Source: a virus. From it: DNA of 39,271 nt. Position 1 is the stretch's first letter. The number at the start of each line of letters is the position of its first letter. This document shows positions 7,627 to 16,083 of this stretch, in pieces. The notes beneath the pieces were generated by a model. That model was not told the DNA's origin and ran no database searches. It saw only the letters and a program-made list of their open reading frames with translations. Both the position numbers and the translations under genes were made by a program. The stretch covers positions 1 through 39,271 of the IMG/VR virus record IMGVR_UViG_3300035670_000571, one strand, 5' to 3'.

Positions 7627-9866
7627 TGGCTGAATTTGTACTGACCACGCCGGATGGGGTGCGCTACAAGGTAACCGCCGAGACAGAACAGCAAGCTTAT
7701 TCTGCGCTGCAGAAAATGCTTGGCGGCGCGATACCTGTAGCGGAAGAAAAGCCCGGCATGCTGGAGCGCGCAGGCAACTGGCTGACGGGTGCCAATCGTG
7801 ATGAGAACATCGGCGGCCCGCTTTCCCTTGAACTGCCCATGACGTCCGGCCAATCTGCTCAAATGACTGCGCTCTTGGCGACAACGATGTCGCCTGACCG
7901 CCTCAAGTCGGGCATTCTGAAAATCGAGCCTGACGCCCAGTTCCGCGAAGACAGTCTTGGCAACCTTGTTGCCCTTTGGCCACGCAAAGACGAGCGCGGC
8001 AAGGTCACCGGATATCAGCAATTCTATCCGAACCCGGCTGGCCTCGACACATCCGACGTTATGCGGGTGTCTGGCGCGGTGGCTGCTGCCACGCCCGTCG
8101 GAAGGGCTGTGCGCGCTGTTGGCCTGCCGACGGCTGGTGCGCTTGGTGGTGCCACCGTTGGTGCGACAGAGGCAGCACTAATTGAAGGCGCTAGTTCGCA
8201 GCTTTCTGGCGCACCATACCAATACTCTGACATCCCCTACGGCGCTGTAGGCGGTGCGGCTGGTGATGCTCTAGCCCGTACGGTGCAAGGCTTGGTTGCG
8301 GCTGCTCGCAGCGTCGGCCCGCAGTCCGTGATCGACTCGTCCGGCAATCTCCTGCCCCAATATGCGCGCCTTGTTCGCAGGGCGGGCCTTGATCCAAACC
8401 AAGTTTCCGCCGCCGTCGCTGCTAACATCATGAACCTATCCAGAGCCGGAGCGGAGCCATCACAGGCAGCGATTTCAGCAATGTCCCGTGGCCTGCCAAC
8501 GCCAGTGCCAATGACACAGGGTCAGCTTACTGGCAGCGGTCGTCAGCAACTCTTTGAGGATGTGGTGTCCAAGGGCGCATATGGCGACTTGGCTGCAGCA
8601 CCCATGACTGCACAGCGTCAGCGCCAGCAGGCAGCACTAACGCAGAACTTGGATCAGATCCTTGAAAGCCTGCGGCCCGGATCGGCCCCGATTGCTAGAG
8701 GCGAGGGAGGGGAGTTGGCGCAAACAAGTCTCGCATCTACCCGTGCGGCAGAAAAGGCAAAGGCTGACGTTCTTTATTCGCAGGCACGTGCAACATCTGC
8801 CGTTGTTGATCCAGATGCCGCACTTTCAATAGCTGACGCAATGCGCCGCACATATCGCCAAGGTTTTGGCGCAAGGACCGCGCCAACAGTGGCGGCCCTG
8901 CTTGATGACTTTGACGCAGTCGCCTCCACTGGCGACATCAAGAGCATGATGCAGTGGAGAGAGCAGGTCTCAAACTTGCGGAAGGGCGCGCCCACTGTTG
9001 ATGCCGTTGCAGCGGGACAGGTCATCGAACAGTTCGACGCAAAAATCAAAGAAGCCATCGATACTGCGATGCTGTCTGGTGACGCGGACGCGGTCTCAAA
9101 GTGGGGCAGCGCGATCAGCAACTACGCCGATTTCGCATCCAAGTGGAAGAGCCAAGGCGGCATCCTTAACATGCTCACCACGCAAGTGGGCCGTGACGGG
9201 GAGCGCGTGTTTAAGGTCGCGCCGACGCAAGCCGCAGATGTTGTTTTTAGCGCCACCGCCAGCGGGCTTGCGGCCAAGACTGGCCTGCCGCGTGACCTAA
9301 TTACGCTGAAGCGCAACCTGCCTGCAAACGAGTGGAACGCCATGCGTCAGGAGGCGTTTATCCGTCTCATGGACACCTCTCGCGGAGCCATGAGAGGCGG
9401 CGAGACGCAGGTCTCCGGCGTCAACTTCAAAAAACAGTGGGAAAATCTGCGCGAGAAAAACCCCGGCGTGGTCAACGGTTTGTTCACCAAGGAAGAGCAG
9501 AACCTGATCCAGCAGTTCGCGGACGTCTCGGCGCGGGCAACAAACACACTGGCCAATACGTCGAACACGGCGGTAGCGGCGGCTGGCTTGATCCAGAATA
9601 TTGCGTCAAGCCTCGGCGGCACTGGTGTCGCGCAGTTCTTGCTTCGCGTCCCGGTGGCAAAGGCATTGACGCAAGCTTACGGCGGCTCGCGCGCAGCTAT
9701 GGCCGCCAGCGGCAGAGTTCCGCCCGGAGCAACCCCGCTGACGACTGGCGCGGCTGGTGCTGGCGCGGCGGCTGCCAACACCGAAGAAGGGCGCGGGCAG
9801 ATTAATGCAATTCCGTCTGCCGTCGGTGGCATGTACAATAGACTGATGGGCCTCCTCGGCGAGTAA
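7626..9866 (+). CDS. Large internal virion / DNA-ejection protein
   Basis: A 746-residue protein, the second longest of the late region, rich in Ala and predicted helices. It begins with a short strand-rich segment containing a QAYSALQKMLGG helix. It has Gly/Ala-rich hydrophobic stretches around 140-190 that could insert into membranes, then a long alpha-helical body and a Gly/Ala-rich tail (about 695-725). Length, position after the muramidase-like protein and before the portal, and helix content fit the large ejection proteins (T7 gp16 or P22 gp16/gp20 type by analogy). No enzymatic motif recognised. Confidence 0.6.
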   Translation: MAEFVLTTPDGVRYKVTAETEQQAYSALQKMLGGAIPVAEEKPGMLERAGNWLTGANRDENIGGPLSLELPMTSGQSAQMTALLATTMSPDRLKSGILKIEPDAQFREDSLGNLVALWPRKDERGKVTGYQQFYPNPAGLDTSDVMRVSGAVAAATPVGRAVRAVGLPTAGALGGATVGATEAALIEGASSQLSGAPYQYSDIPYGAVGGAAGDALARTVQGLVAAARSVGPQSVIDSSGNLLPQYARLVRRAGLDPNQVSAAVAANIMNLSRAGAEPSQAAISAMSRGLPTPVPMTQGQLTGSGRQQLFEDVVSKGAYGDLAAAPMTAQRQRQQAALTQNLDQILESLRPGSAPIARGEGGELAQTSLASTRAAEKAKADVLYSQARATSAVVDPDAALSIADAMRRTYRQGFGARTAPTVAALLDDFDAVASTGDIKSMMQWREQVSNLRKGAPTVDAVAAGQVIEQFDAKIKEAIDTAMLSGDADAVSKWGSAISNYADFASKWKSQGGILNMLTTQVGRDGERVFKVAPTQAADVVFSATASGLAAKTGLPRDLITLKRNLPANEWNAMRQEAFIRLMDTSRGAMRGGETQVSGVNFKKQWENLREKNPGVVNGLFTKEEQNLIQQFADVSARATNTLANTSNTAVAAAGLIQNIASSLGGTGVAQFLLRVPVAKALTQAYGGSRAAMAASGRVPPGATPLTTGAAGAGAAAANTEEGRGQINAIPSAVGGMYNRLMGLLGE

Positions 9867-9877
9867 GGGACACGAAC

Positions 9878-12178
9878 ATGGCAAAGCGCGAAAAATACGG
9901 CCCCGACGTCGAACTGGCGACCGATGACGAGATGGAAATGATCCTCGAAGGCTTCGAGGCTGAAGACGAGCCTGAAGATGACGACGGCACATTCAAGCCT
10001 CTGGACGAAGACCAGATCGAAAGCATCGTCGGCACGGCCATCGACGAGGCCGTAATGTTCATCGCCGACGAGATCGCCGACCGCCGCATCAAATCGCAGC
10101 GGTACTTCAACGGCGAGGTCGATATCGGCGAGGAAGAAGGCCGCAGCACCATCGTCTCCACCAAGTGCCGCGACACCGTGCGTGCCGTGAAGCCGTCGAT
10201 CCAGCGCGTGTTCATGACGTCCGAGCGCCCGGTGGAGTTCATCCCGAGCGGCCCGGAAGACGTGGCCAGCATGGAGCAGGCGAGCATCTACGCCGCCGCC
10301 AAGTTCCGCCAGAACAACGGCTACCAGATCCTGCGCGACGTCACCCACGACGCGCTGGTGAGCATCACTGGCTTCACCAAGGCATACTGGGCCGAGTACG
10401 ACAACCCGAAGGTCTACGACTTCACCGATTTGGACGAGGCGCAGTATCAGGCCATCGAAGCCTCGCCGGGTGCCCAGATCGTGAGCGTCGAGCAGCGGCC
10501 AGACGAAGAGACCATCCGCATGATGCAGGAGCAGGTCGACGCGGCTCAGGCGATGGCACAGCAGGCCGCCGCTATGGGCCAGCAGATCGATCCGTCGCAG
10601 CTTCCCCAGATGCCAGCCGAACTGCCCCAGCTTTACGACGTGCGCGTCATCCGCCGCAACCCGGCGGGCAAGCTGTGCATCGACACGATCCCGCCCGAAG
10701 ATTTCTTCGTCGACCGCAACGCTCGCGGCGATGACGACTTCTACGTCATCGGCCACCGCACCGAGATGCGCGCCGCAGACGTCATCGCTATGGGCATCGA
10801 CGAAGACAAGGTCATGGAACTGGACAACGGCTCGACCGTTGACCTGCGCGATCAGGAAGAGGAAGAGCGCCGCCGTTACCCCATCCAGCGCGATGAGGAC
10901 GAGAACGCCGAAGACCCGTCCATGAAGAAGGTCATGGTCTCGGAAGCCTACATGCGCGTGGACGTGGACGGCACGGGCATGCCTGTGCTGCACAAGTTCC
11001 TCATGGGCGGCACCGCGAACCGCCTCTTGTCCTACGAGCCTGTGGACGACCACCCCTTCGCTGGCTGGCACGTTGACCCCGAGCCGCACACCTACTTTGG
11101 TCGTAGCCTCGTCGAGATCATCGAACAGGACCAAGACGCAGCGACGGCTGTGACGCGTGGCATCCTTGACAACGTGATGATGACCAACAACCCGCGCGTC
11201 GAGGCCGTCAAGGGCCAAGTCGAGATGGACGACCTCCTGAACAACGAGATCGGTGCCGTCGTACGCGTCAACCAGCCGGGCATGCTGCGCGATCTGGCCG
11301 TCCCATTTGTCGCTGGCCAGACCCTGCCCGCGCTGCAGTACATCGACCAGATGGTCGAAATGAAGACGGGCGTCACCCGCGCCAGCATGGGCCTCGACCC
11401 CGACGCCCTGCAATCGACCACCAGAGCCGCCGTGACGGCCACGGTGAGCGCCGCCGCTGGCCAAGTCGAGGTGATGGTGTCCAACCTCGCATACACGGGC
11501 ATGCGCCGCCTCTTCCAGCAGATCCTGAAGCTGATGGCCAAGCACAGCACCAAGGCCGAGATGCTGCGGATCAACGGCACCTACGTCCCGATGGACCCGC
11601 GCGTGTGGGACACCGAGTTGGACGCGACCGTCAACGTCGGCCTCGGCACGGGCAAGGAAGAGCAGAAGACGGCCATGCTGTCGCAGGTCATGCAGATCCA
11701 ATTGCAGGCCATCGGCACCTACGGCCCGGCCAACCCGCTGGCTGGCATCGCGCAGTTCCGCAACACGCTGGCCGACATGCTGACCACCAACGGCATCCAC
11801 AACGTCGACCGCTACTTCCTGCCCATCCAGCCAGCGCAGCCGCAGCAAGGTATGCCCGGCGAGCAGCAACAGCAGCCGCAGGGTGACCCGGCGCAGGCTA
11901 TGGTGGCCGCCGAGCAGATCAAGGCTCAGGCCAAGCTGCAGTCCGACGCGCAACGCATGCAGCTTGAGTTCATGAAGGCTCAGATGCAGGACGACCGCGA
12001 GCGTGACCGCATGCTGCAGGATCTGGAAATCGCAATGGCCCAAATCTCGGCCAAGTACGGCATGGCCATCGACACGGCTGCCATCAAGGCACAGCAGGCG
12101 ACCACGCAGGCCATGATGCAGCCGCAGCAGCCAGCAATGCAGCCGCAGCAAGGCATGCCTAGCGGAGGCCCGATCTAA
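9878..12178 (+). CDS. Portal protein
   Basis: A 766-residue protein, unusually long for a portal but normal for podoviruses of P22/SU10-like type. Features seen are an acidic N terminus, a RRIKSQRYFNGE block and the RSTIVSTKCRDTVRAVKPSIQ segment. These lead into a typical portal wing with FFVDRNARG and a DDHPFAGW/HTYFGRSLVEII region. A stem helix follows around TRASMGLDPDALQSTT, and a Gln-rich C-terminal helix (about 640-766) may form a barrel. The position immediately before scaffold and major capsid genes agrees. It forms the dodecameric ring at one capsid vertex through which DNA is packaged and ejected. Confidence 0.88.
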   Translation: MAKREKYGPDVELATDDEMEMILEGFEAEDEPEDDDGTFKPLDEDQIESIVGTAIDEAVMFIADEIADRRIKSQRYFNGEVDIGEEEGRSTIVSTKCRDTVRAVKPSIQRVFMTSERPVEFIPSGPEDVASMEQASIYAAAKFRQNNGYQILRDVTHDALVSITGFTKAYWAEYDNPKVYDFTDLDEAQYQAIEASPGAQIVSVEQRPDEETIRMMQEQVDAAQAMAQQAAAMGQQIDPSQLPQMPAELPQLYDVRVIRRNPAGKLCIDTIPPEDFFVDRNARGDDDFYVIGHRTEMRAADVIAMGIDEDKVMELDNGSTVDLRDQEEEERRRYPIQRDEDENAEDPSMKKVMVSEAYMRVDVDGTGMPVLHKFLMGGTANRLLSYEPVDDHPFAGWHVDPEPHTYFGRSLVEIIEQDQDAATAVTRGILDNVMMTNNPRVEAVKGQVEMDDLLNNEIGAVVRVNQPGMLRDLAVPFVAGQTLPALQYIDQMVEMKTGVTRASMGLDPDALQSTTRAAVTATVSAAAGQVEVMVSNLAYTGMRRLFQQILKLMAKHSTKAEMLRINGTYVPMDPRVWDTELDATVNVGLGTGKEEQKTAMLSQVMQIQLQAIGTYGPANPLAGIAQFRNTLADMLTTNGIHNVDRYFLPIQPAQPQQGMPGEQQQQPQGDPAQAMVAAEQIKAQAKLQSDAQRMQLEFMKAQMQDDRERDRMLQDLEIAMAQISAKYGMAIDTAAIKAQQATTQAMMQPQQPAMQPQQGMPSGGPI

Positions 12179-12429
12179 TGGACACCGTGCAGCGCGCTGC
12201 CAGAGCAAAGGCCCTCTTGGAAGACCCCCTTCTCAAAGAGGCCTTTGATGTGTTAGAAAATGCACAGATCGGCTTGTTCACCACTCAGGTGTGCGATGCC
12301 GAACAACTCATGGAGGCGCACCGAATGGTTCGGTCGCTGCGGATGCTCAAGGACCAACTGACCTCGTTCATAGTGGACGGGAAGATGCTTGAGCGGCGCG
12401 AAGAGAAGAGGAAGCAGCACCGTGGATGA
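12178..12429 (+). CDS. Small helical protein between portal and scaffold, unknown function
   Basis: An 83-residue protein, helical by composition, with charged ends. Its start overlaps the last base of the portal stop (TAATGG). Its last 8 bases overlap the GTG start of the scaffold gene. It has no recognised domain. Small helical proteins in this spot occur in many podoviruses and are assumed to aid head assembly; this is context-based only. Confidence 0.65.
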   Translation: MDTVQRAARAKALLEDPLLKEAFDVLENAQIGLFTTQVCDAEQLMEAHRMVRSLRMLKDQLTSFIVDGKMLERREEKRKQHRG

Positions 12430-13402
12430 CACGACTGCACTTGAGAGCGGAAGCATCGATGCCGTGGCGGCCAGCCTGATTGACGGGCCGACGCAAGAAG
12501 ATGAGCAGCCAGAGGAACTGGAGCAGTCCGAGCAGGACGACGCGCAAACCCAGACCGACGGCGACGAGGTGGAGGCCGATGAGGCTTCTGCAGACGAGGA
12601 CGAAGGCGCAGACGAAAGCGACGCGGACGTCGAAGAGGAAGAAGCAGCCGAGCAGCTTTTCACCGTAAAGGTGGATGGCCGCGACCAGCAGGTTCCCCTC
12701 AACGAACTACTCCGGGGCTATGCGGGACAAGCCTACATCCAGAAGGGCATGCGAGAAAACGCAACTATCCAGCAGCGTTTGCTGGAGGCGGAGCAGGCCC
12801 TTAACAGTGACCTAAAGCAGGTCGCTCAATTCGCTCAGGCGTTGCAGACGGGTCAGTTGCCCATGCGACCGCCAGAACCTCCGAGCGAGGAACTGCTATC
12901 CAGAGACCCCATTGGCTACCTTGAAGCACGCGTGAAGTACGACAAGGAAGCCGCCGCATACCAGCAGGGCCAATACGCCATGCAGGAGATGTCGGCCCGC
13001 CAAGCTAAGGCGCAGGAGCAGGCACACCTCGCCTCTCTCGCGGAAGAGCAACAGCGGCTGGCACAGGCGATCCCGGCCTTCGCAAAGCCCGAAACGGCGG
13101 CGAAGGTGAAACAGGATCTCCTGAAGGCAGGCCAAGAGGTCTACGGCTTTGAACTCGACGAACTGCGCTCGGTCGCTGACCACCGCATGCTTCGCGTCCT
13201 GCACGATGCCGCCCAGTACAGGCGGCTAATGGCAGGCAAGGCCACTGAGAAGCAGCCCTCGCAGGCACCCAAGACGCCAGTCATCAAGCCGGGCGTCAAG
13301 GCTGCACCGCAGGCGAGCAAGCGGGTTAAGAGCGAGCAGGCTAAGGCTCAGATGAAGCGCAGCGGAAGCGTCGACGATGTCGCACGTTTCCTCCTGATGT
13401 AA
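12422..13402 (+). CDS. Capsid assembly scaffolding protein
   Basis: A 326-residue protein, taking the GTG at 12422 with a GAGG about 9 bases upstream; an in-frame TTG at 12389 would extend it by 11 residues but lies deep in the neighbour. The first about 80 residues are extremely acidic (Glu/Asp/Gln runs). A short folded segment with QLFTVKVDGRDQQVPL follows, like many scaffold-region proteins. Next is a long coiled-coil (about 120-230) and a basic C terminus (SKRVKSEQAKAQMKR) of the type that docks on coat protein. It sits directly before the major capsid gene. These features together are characteristic of scaffolding proteins. Confidence 0.82.
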   Translation: MDDTTALESGSIDAVAASLIDGPTQEDEQPEELEQSEQDDAQTQTDGDEVEADEASADEDEGADESDADVEEEEAAEQLFTVKVDGRDQQVPLNELLRGYAGQAYIQKGMRENATIQQRLLEAEQALNSDLKQVAQFAQALQTGQLPMRPPEPPSEELLSRDPIGYLEARVKYDKEAAAYQQGQYAMQEMSARQAKAQEQAHLASLAEEQQRLAQAIPAFAKPETAAKVKQDLLKAGQEVYGFELDELRSVADHRMLRVLHDAAQYRRLMAGKATEKQPSQAPKTPVIKPGVKAAPQASKRVKSEQAKAQMKRSGSVDDVARFLLM

Positions 13403-13424
13403 CCCCAAATAAAGGATCACAGCC

Positions 13425-14435
13425 ATGGGCGTGAACGCAAATACCGAAAAGACTTACGACGTCACCACGATCCGCGAGGATCTGCAGGACGCCTTTATCT
13501 CCATCTCCCCGATGGAAGTACCGTTCCAATCGGCCATCGGTCGTAAGACCGCCTCGAACACCTATTTCGAGTGGACCGAAGTCGATCTGGCAGCTCCGGC
13601 TGCAAACCGCGTGAAGGAAGGCGAAGCTGCCCCCGCCAACGACGCACCGACAAATGGAAAACGGCTTTCGAACTACACGCAGATCAGCGACAAGGTTGTC
13701 GAGGTCAGTTCGACGGCCAACGCAGTGAACGGCGCTGGCGACATCCAGACCATCGCGAAGCAGGTCGCCTTCAAGCTGAAGGAACTGAAGCGCGATATGG
13801 AAGTCATGCTGCTCTCGAACATCGCTGCCGACGCTGGCGGCGCGGACGAGGCCCGCATCACCGCTGGCCTGCCCGCGTTCCTCCGCACCAACGTGGACCG
13901 CTCGACGGGCACCGTTGACGGCGCGAACCCGACCCTGTCCGGCACCACCGCTGGCTACCCGAACGCAGCAGCCACCGACGGTTCAGTGCGTGCGCTGACC
14001 GAGGACATGCTGAAGTCGGTCATCGCCAAGTGCTGGAACTCGGGCGCAGAGCCGTCCATCGTCCTGTGCGGCTCGGCTGTGAAGCAGAAGATCTCTTCGA
14101 CCTTCACTGGCTCGGCCACCAAGTACCAAGACATGACCAACAAGAAGTCGCTGGTCGCTGCCATCGACATCTATGTCTCGGACTTCGGCACCTTGCAGAT
14201 CGTCCCGACGCGCTTCCTCGAAACCCGTACGGCGAACGAGGAAACCGTCGCTGGCCGTGACGTCTTTGTTCTGGACCCGAACTACGCTCGCGTGGCTTTC
14301 CTGAACAACGTCTCGCAGACCCCGCTGGCCAAGACTGGCCACTCGGATCGCCGCCTGATCGCCGTGGAATACGGCCTGCAGGTGGACAGCGAGAAGGCAC
14401 ACGGCATCATCGCCGACATCAACGGCGCTCTCTGA
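13425..14435 (+). CDS. Major capsid protein, SU10/DUF5309 type
   Basis: A 336-residue protein. The opening TYDVTTIREDLQDAF, then ISPMEVPFQSAIGR, is diagnostic for the SU10-like (DUF5309) major capsid family with the HK97 fold. FEWTEVDL and an SDKVVEVSSTANAV block follow. The C terminus shows VFVLDPNYARVAFL, as expected of this family. An AAAGGA site precedes the ATG. Copies of this protein form the shell. SU10-type capsids are known from podoviruses, including elongated-headed ones, usually with genomes roughly twice this size. Confidence 0.93.
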   Translation: MGVNANTEKTYDVTTIREDLQDAFISISPMEVPFQSAIGRKTASNTYFEWTEVDLAAPAANRVKEGEAAPANDAPTNGKRLSNYTQISDKVVEVSSTANAVNGAGDIQTIAKQVAFKLKELKRDMEVMLLSNIAADAGGADEARITAGLPAFLRTNVDRSTGTVDGANPTLSGTTAGYPNAAATDGSVRALTEDMLKSVIAKCWNSGAEPSIVLCGSAVKQKISSTFTGSATKYQDMTNKKSLVAAIDIYVSDFGTLQIVPTRFLETRTANEETVAGRDVFVLDPNYARVAFLNNVSQTPLAKTGHSDRRLIAVEYGLQVDSEKAHGIIADINGAL

Positions 14436-14452
14436 TCGCCGCTGTAAGATCC

Positions 14453-14474
14453 GGGCATCCCTTCGGGGGTGCCC
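14453..14474 (+). terminator. GC-rich hairpin with UUCG tetraloop after the capsid gene
   Basis: Bases 14453-14461 and 14466-14474 form a 9-bp stem (one G-T pair) closed by the very stable C(TTCG)G tetraloop. The downstream bases are ACCACACC, without a T-run, so this is a weak intrinsic terminator at best. It may attenuate transcription or protect the 3' end of the capsid message so that capsid is made in excess over downstream genes. Confidence 0.65.
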
Positions 14475-14493
14475 ACCACACCGAGGGGACAAC

Positions 14494-14676
14494 ATGAAAA
14501 TTCGCATCACCACAGACCGCCTGCCGCAGCCGGAGCGCCACAAGGGTGCCGAGATCGACGTCTCGGACGAGAAGGCCGCATCCCTGATCGCGCAGGGCTT
14601 CGCGGAGGCCGTCGAGGCTGCACAGGTCGCTGCACCCGCGCCGACCCGCCGCCGCCGTGGGGAGACCGCGCTGTGA
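14494..14676 (+). CDS. Small head-region protein, unknown
   Basis: A 60-residue protein preceded by GAGGGGA. The N-terminal 45 residues (strand-turn-helix with EKAASLIAQGFAE) resemble the short beta-grasp-like proteins often encoded just after phage capsid genes. The tail is Ala/Pro and then basic (TRRRRGE). The next gene starts with GTG overlapping its stop. A role in head completion or capsid decoration is possible but not shown. Confidence 0.65.
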   Translation: MKIRITTDRLPQPERHKGAEIDVSDEKAASLIAQGFAEAVEAAQVAAPAPTRRRRGETAL

Positions 14677-14963
14677 ACCTGTACGACGTCAAAGAGCAGA
14701 TGATCGAAGAGGATGGTAAACTCATCATCCGGCGGCACCAGAACGTGCAGGCCCTGCTGGACGACAACCACGAAATTGCATCGTACGCTCCAAGCGCGCA
14801 CGGTGACGCTAAATTCCGGCTGGCGGGTCGCATCCCGCTGGTCATCGCGGAGCAGTGGGCGATGGAGTGCGGCGAGGCCGTCGGCACGCAGGGCTTCGCT
14901 CAGTACGTCCGCAAGAAGCTGGCCGACGGCGACTTCGCCAAATTCCGCGTGAAAGGGTTCTGA
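14673..14963 (+). CDS. Small conserved-looking head-region protein
   Basis: A 96-residue protein. I choose the GTG at 14673 because it overlaps the preceding TGA (GTGA); in-frame codons farther upstream lie within the preceding gene. The body has IIRRHQNVQALLDDNHE and then a helical QGFAQYVRKKLADGDFAKFR end. From memory similar proteins follow the capsid gene in other alphaproteobacterial podoviruses, with unknown function. It may be a head-closure or decoration component. Confidence 0.65.
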   Translation: MNLYDVKEQMIEEDGKLIIRRHQNVQALLDDNHEIASYAPSAHGDAKFRLAGRIPLVIAEQWAMECGEAVGTQGFAQYVRKKLADGDFAKFRVKGF

Positions 14964-14964
14964 C

Positions 14965-15123
14965 ATGGCAGACGAGGCAAACGTCCCGACGCACCGCTAC
15001 TACAAGCCGGAGAACAACATCCTCCTGCAGCCGAACGAGATAACCAAGACGATTATCAAAGCGTCGGCCATCACAAAGATCGACGCGCACATTGCGGCCC
15101 TCGCAGCCTCACGCGGCGAATAG
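14965..15123 (+). CDS. Short late protein, unknown
   Basis: A 52-residue protein starting with ATG one base after the preceding stop. It reads MADEANVPTHRYYKPENN, then a helix with EITKTIIKASAITKIDAH. Codon use matches the neighbours. It closes the structural gene run before the putative terminator at 15148. No function recognised. Confidence 0.6.
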   Translation: MADEANVPTHRYYKPENNILLQPNEITKTIIKASAITKIDAHIAALAASRGE

Positions 15124-15277
15124 CCCGGCCTCTTGGAAGGTCACACGCGACGGCCTGATTGTATCATGTGGTGATACGCAGGCCGTCGTGCCTTTTAGCC
15201 AATTCGGCGGCCTTGTGCTGGCTCTGGTCAGCAGGATGAAGGATCGCGAGGGGCGCGATGGTTTGGATAAGCCGTAG
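15092..15277 (+). CDS. Possible small protein overlapping a terminator-like hairpin
   Basis: An open frame of 61 codons beginning with TTG at 15092 inside the previous gene. The stretch from about residue 15 (WKVTRDGLIV, then VVPFSQFGGLVLALVSRMKD) looks like real protein, with a strand-rich start and a hydrophobic helix. However, the DNA also forms a strong hairpin at 15148-15188, which by itself could explain why this stretch looks conserved. There is no convincing ribosome-binding site. I keep it as a low-confidence gene. Confidence 0.35.
   Translation: MRPSQPHAANSPASWKVTRDGLIVSCGDTQAVVPFSQFGGLVLALVSRMKDREGRDGLDKP
15148..15195 (+). terminator. Strong two-part stem-loop followed by T-run; likely end of late transcript
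   Basis: Bases 15148-15157 pair perfectly with 15179-15188 (10 bp). Inside, 15161-15166 pairs with 15172-15177 (6 bp) around a five-base loop. The right arm is followed within three to four bases by TTTT. This is an intrinsic-terminator geometry for plus-strand transcription leaving the capsid and head genes, placed ahead of the converging minus-strand operon that ends at 15360. Confidence 0.65.
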
Positions 15278-15343
15278 CGCAGTCTGATCTTCGACCAACA
15301 CAAAGCAACCCGTGACGGTTTCTTGATTGTGTGCGCCCCTCGC
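15246..15343. repeat. Long-range inverted repeat in the convergent gap
   Basis: Bases 15246-15256 are the inverse complement of 15333-15343 (11 bp), separated by 76 bases. The pair brackets the gap between the plus-strand end and the minus-strand operon end at 15360. The stretch from 15278 to 15359 contains no gene I can support. The repeat may be a bidirectional termination or RNA-protection element, or chance. Confidence 0.4.
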
Positions 15344-15359
15344 CAACATTCTTAACGGG

Positions 15360-15797
15360 TCAGGATGAACCCTTCAAGAATGTAATTTCAAAAGATGATA
15401 TCGGGATCAGGCACACTGGCTCAATGTCCTGCCCGTCTCCCCGATCACGCCTGCCGCCCATTGAGATTGAAATGTCGGGCGTCATCTTTAGGTAAACGTA
15501 GCCCCACGCGTCAGACCACCTCACCGCCAGCCTGCAGTTCTTCCCGGTAGCCTGCGTGAGCGCGTTGGCTGACATGAACTTTCCCAAGGAGATCATGTAG
15601 GTCGGATACTGATGCACGGAGTTGGTGCGGATCTTTGTCTCCACAAAGCCAAAGACCCTACCATTTCTCACCGCGCTGAAGTCGAGGCCGTACCGTATCG
15701 GCAGCTTGTGCAGGCTGCACTTAAAGGCTTCGGACAGGAGGTCTGAAAACTCAGCCTCCGCCTGCCTGTTGCTCTGCGTTTCGTAGATGGGTCTCAT
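15360..15797 (-). CDS. PD-(D/E)XK nuclease-like protein
   Basis: A 145-residue protein, last in the minus-strand operon. An N-terminal helix with acidic residues (RQAEAEFSDLLSEAF) is followed by RYGLDFSAV, a hairpin, and GFVETKIR. This places Asp39, Glu53 and Lys55 in the D...ExK arrangement of PD-(D/E)XK nucleases. The rest is strand-rich. Its start overlaps the end of the upstream HTH gene by 47 bases. Such small nucleases in phages can degrade host DNA, act on recombination intermediates or be inactive DNA-binding relatives. The motif is visible; the function is inferred. Confidence 0.6.
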   Translation of the reverse strand: MRPIYETQSNRQAEAEFSDLLSEAFKCSLHKLPIRYGLDFSAVRNGRVFGFVETKIRTNSVHQYPTYMISLGKFMSANALTQATGKNCRLAVRWSDAWGYVYLKMTPDISISMGGRRDRGDGQDIEPVCLIPISSFEITFLKGSS

Positions 15798-16083
15798 ATT
15801 TCACACCCCGTTTGGCCAAGGCTCTCTTAATAGCCGCCGGGCTGCAAGACCAGATCGCCTGCGTCTTGGGCTTATCCCCCGCGTCCGCCCAGATGCTGCT
15901 GCGCTTTGACACAGCCTGCGGGGAGAACTTGTGCATGGGAAGCACGATGCCAAACCGCTCGCAGGCTGCGGTGACCGACGTGCGATGCACCCCGTAATGC
16001 CGCGACGTGGTTGTTGGATCCCACTGCTTGGCCAGTGCTGCTTCCAGCATGTCTCTAGTAATCCTTTTCGATCCAAGGCGCAT
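15751..16083 (-). CDS. Helix-turn-helix DNA-binding-like protein
   Basis: A 110-residue basic protein. Residues about 8-40 (ITRDMLEAALAKQW, then TTSRHYGVHRTSVTAACERFG) form a helix-turn-helix of the kind in terminase small subunits and resolvase-like regulators. A second helix pair with SPAAIKRALAKRGV near 80 repeats the style. It overlaps its neighbours by 47 and 29 bases on the same strand. It could be a regulator or a DNA-binding partner of the adjacent nuclease-like protein. Confidence 0.6.
   Translation of the reverse strand: MRLGSKRITRDMLEAALAKQWDPTTTSRHYGVHRTSVTAACERFGIVLPMHKFSPQAVSKRSSIWADAGDKPKTQAIWSCSPAAIKRALAKRGVKYETHLRNAEQQAGGG

Noticed and set aside
9677-12208. An 843-codon open frame on the minus strand
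   Set aside because: It mirrors the portal gene. The His/Leu/Val/Asp-rich, low-complexity product is what the complement of G/C-ending codons gives, and there is no ribosome-binding site or homology.
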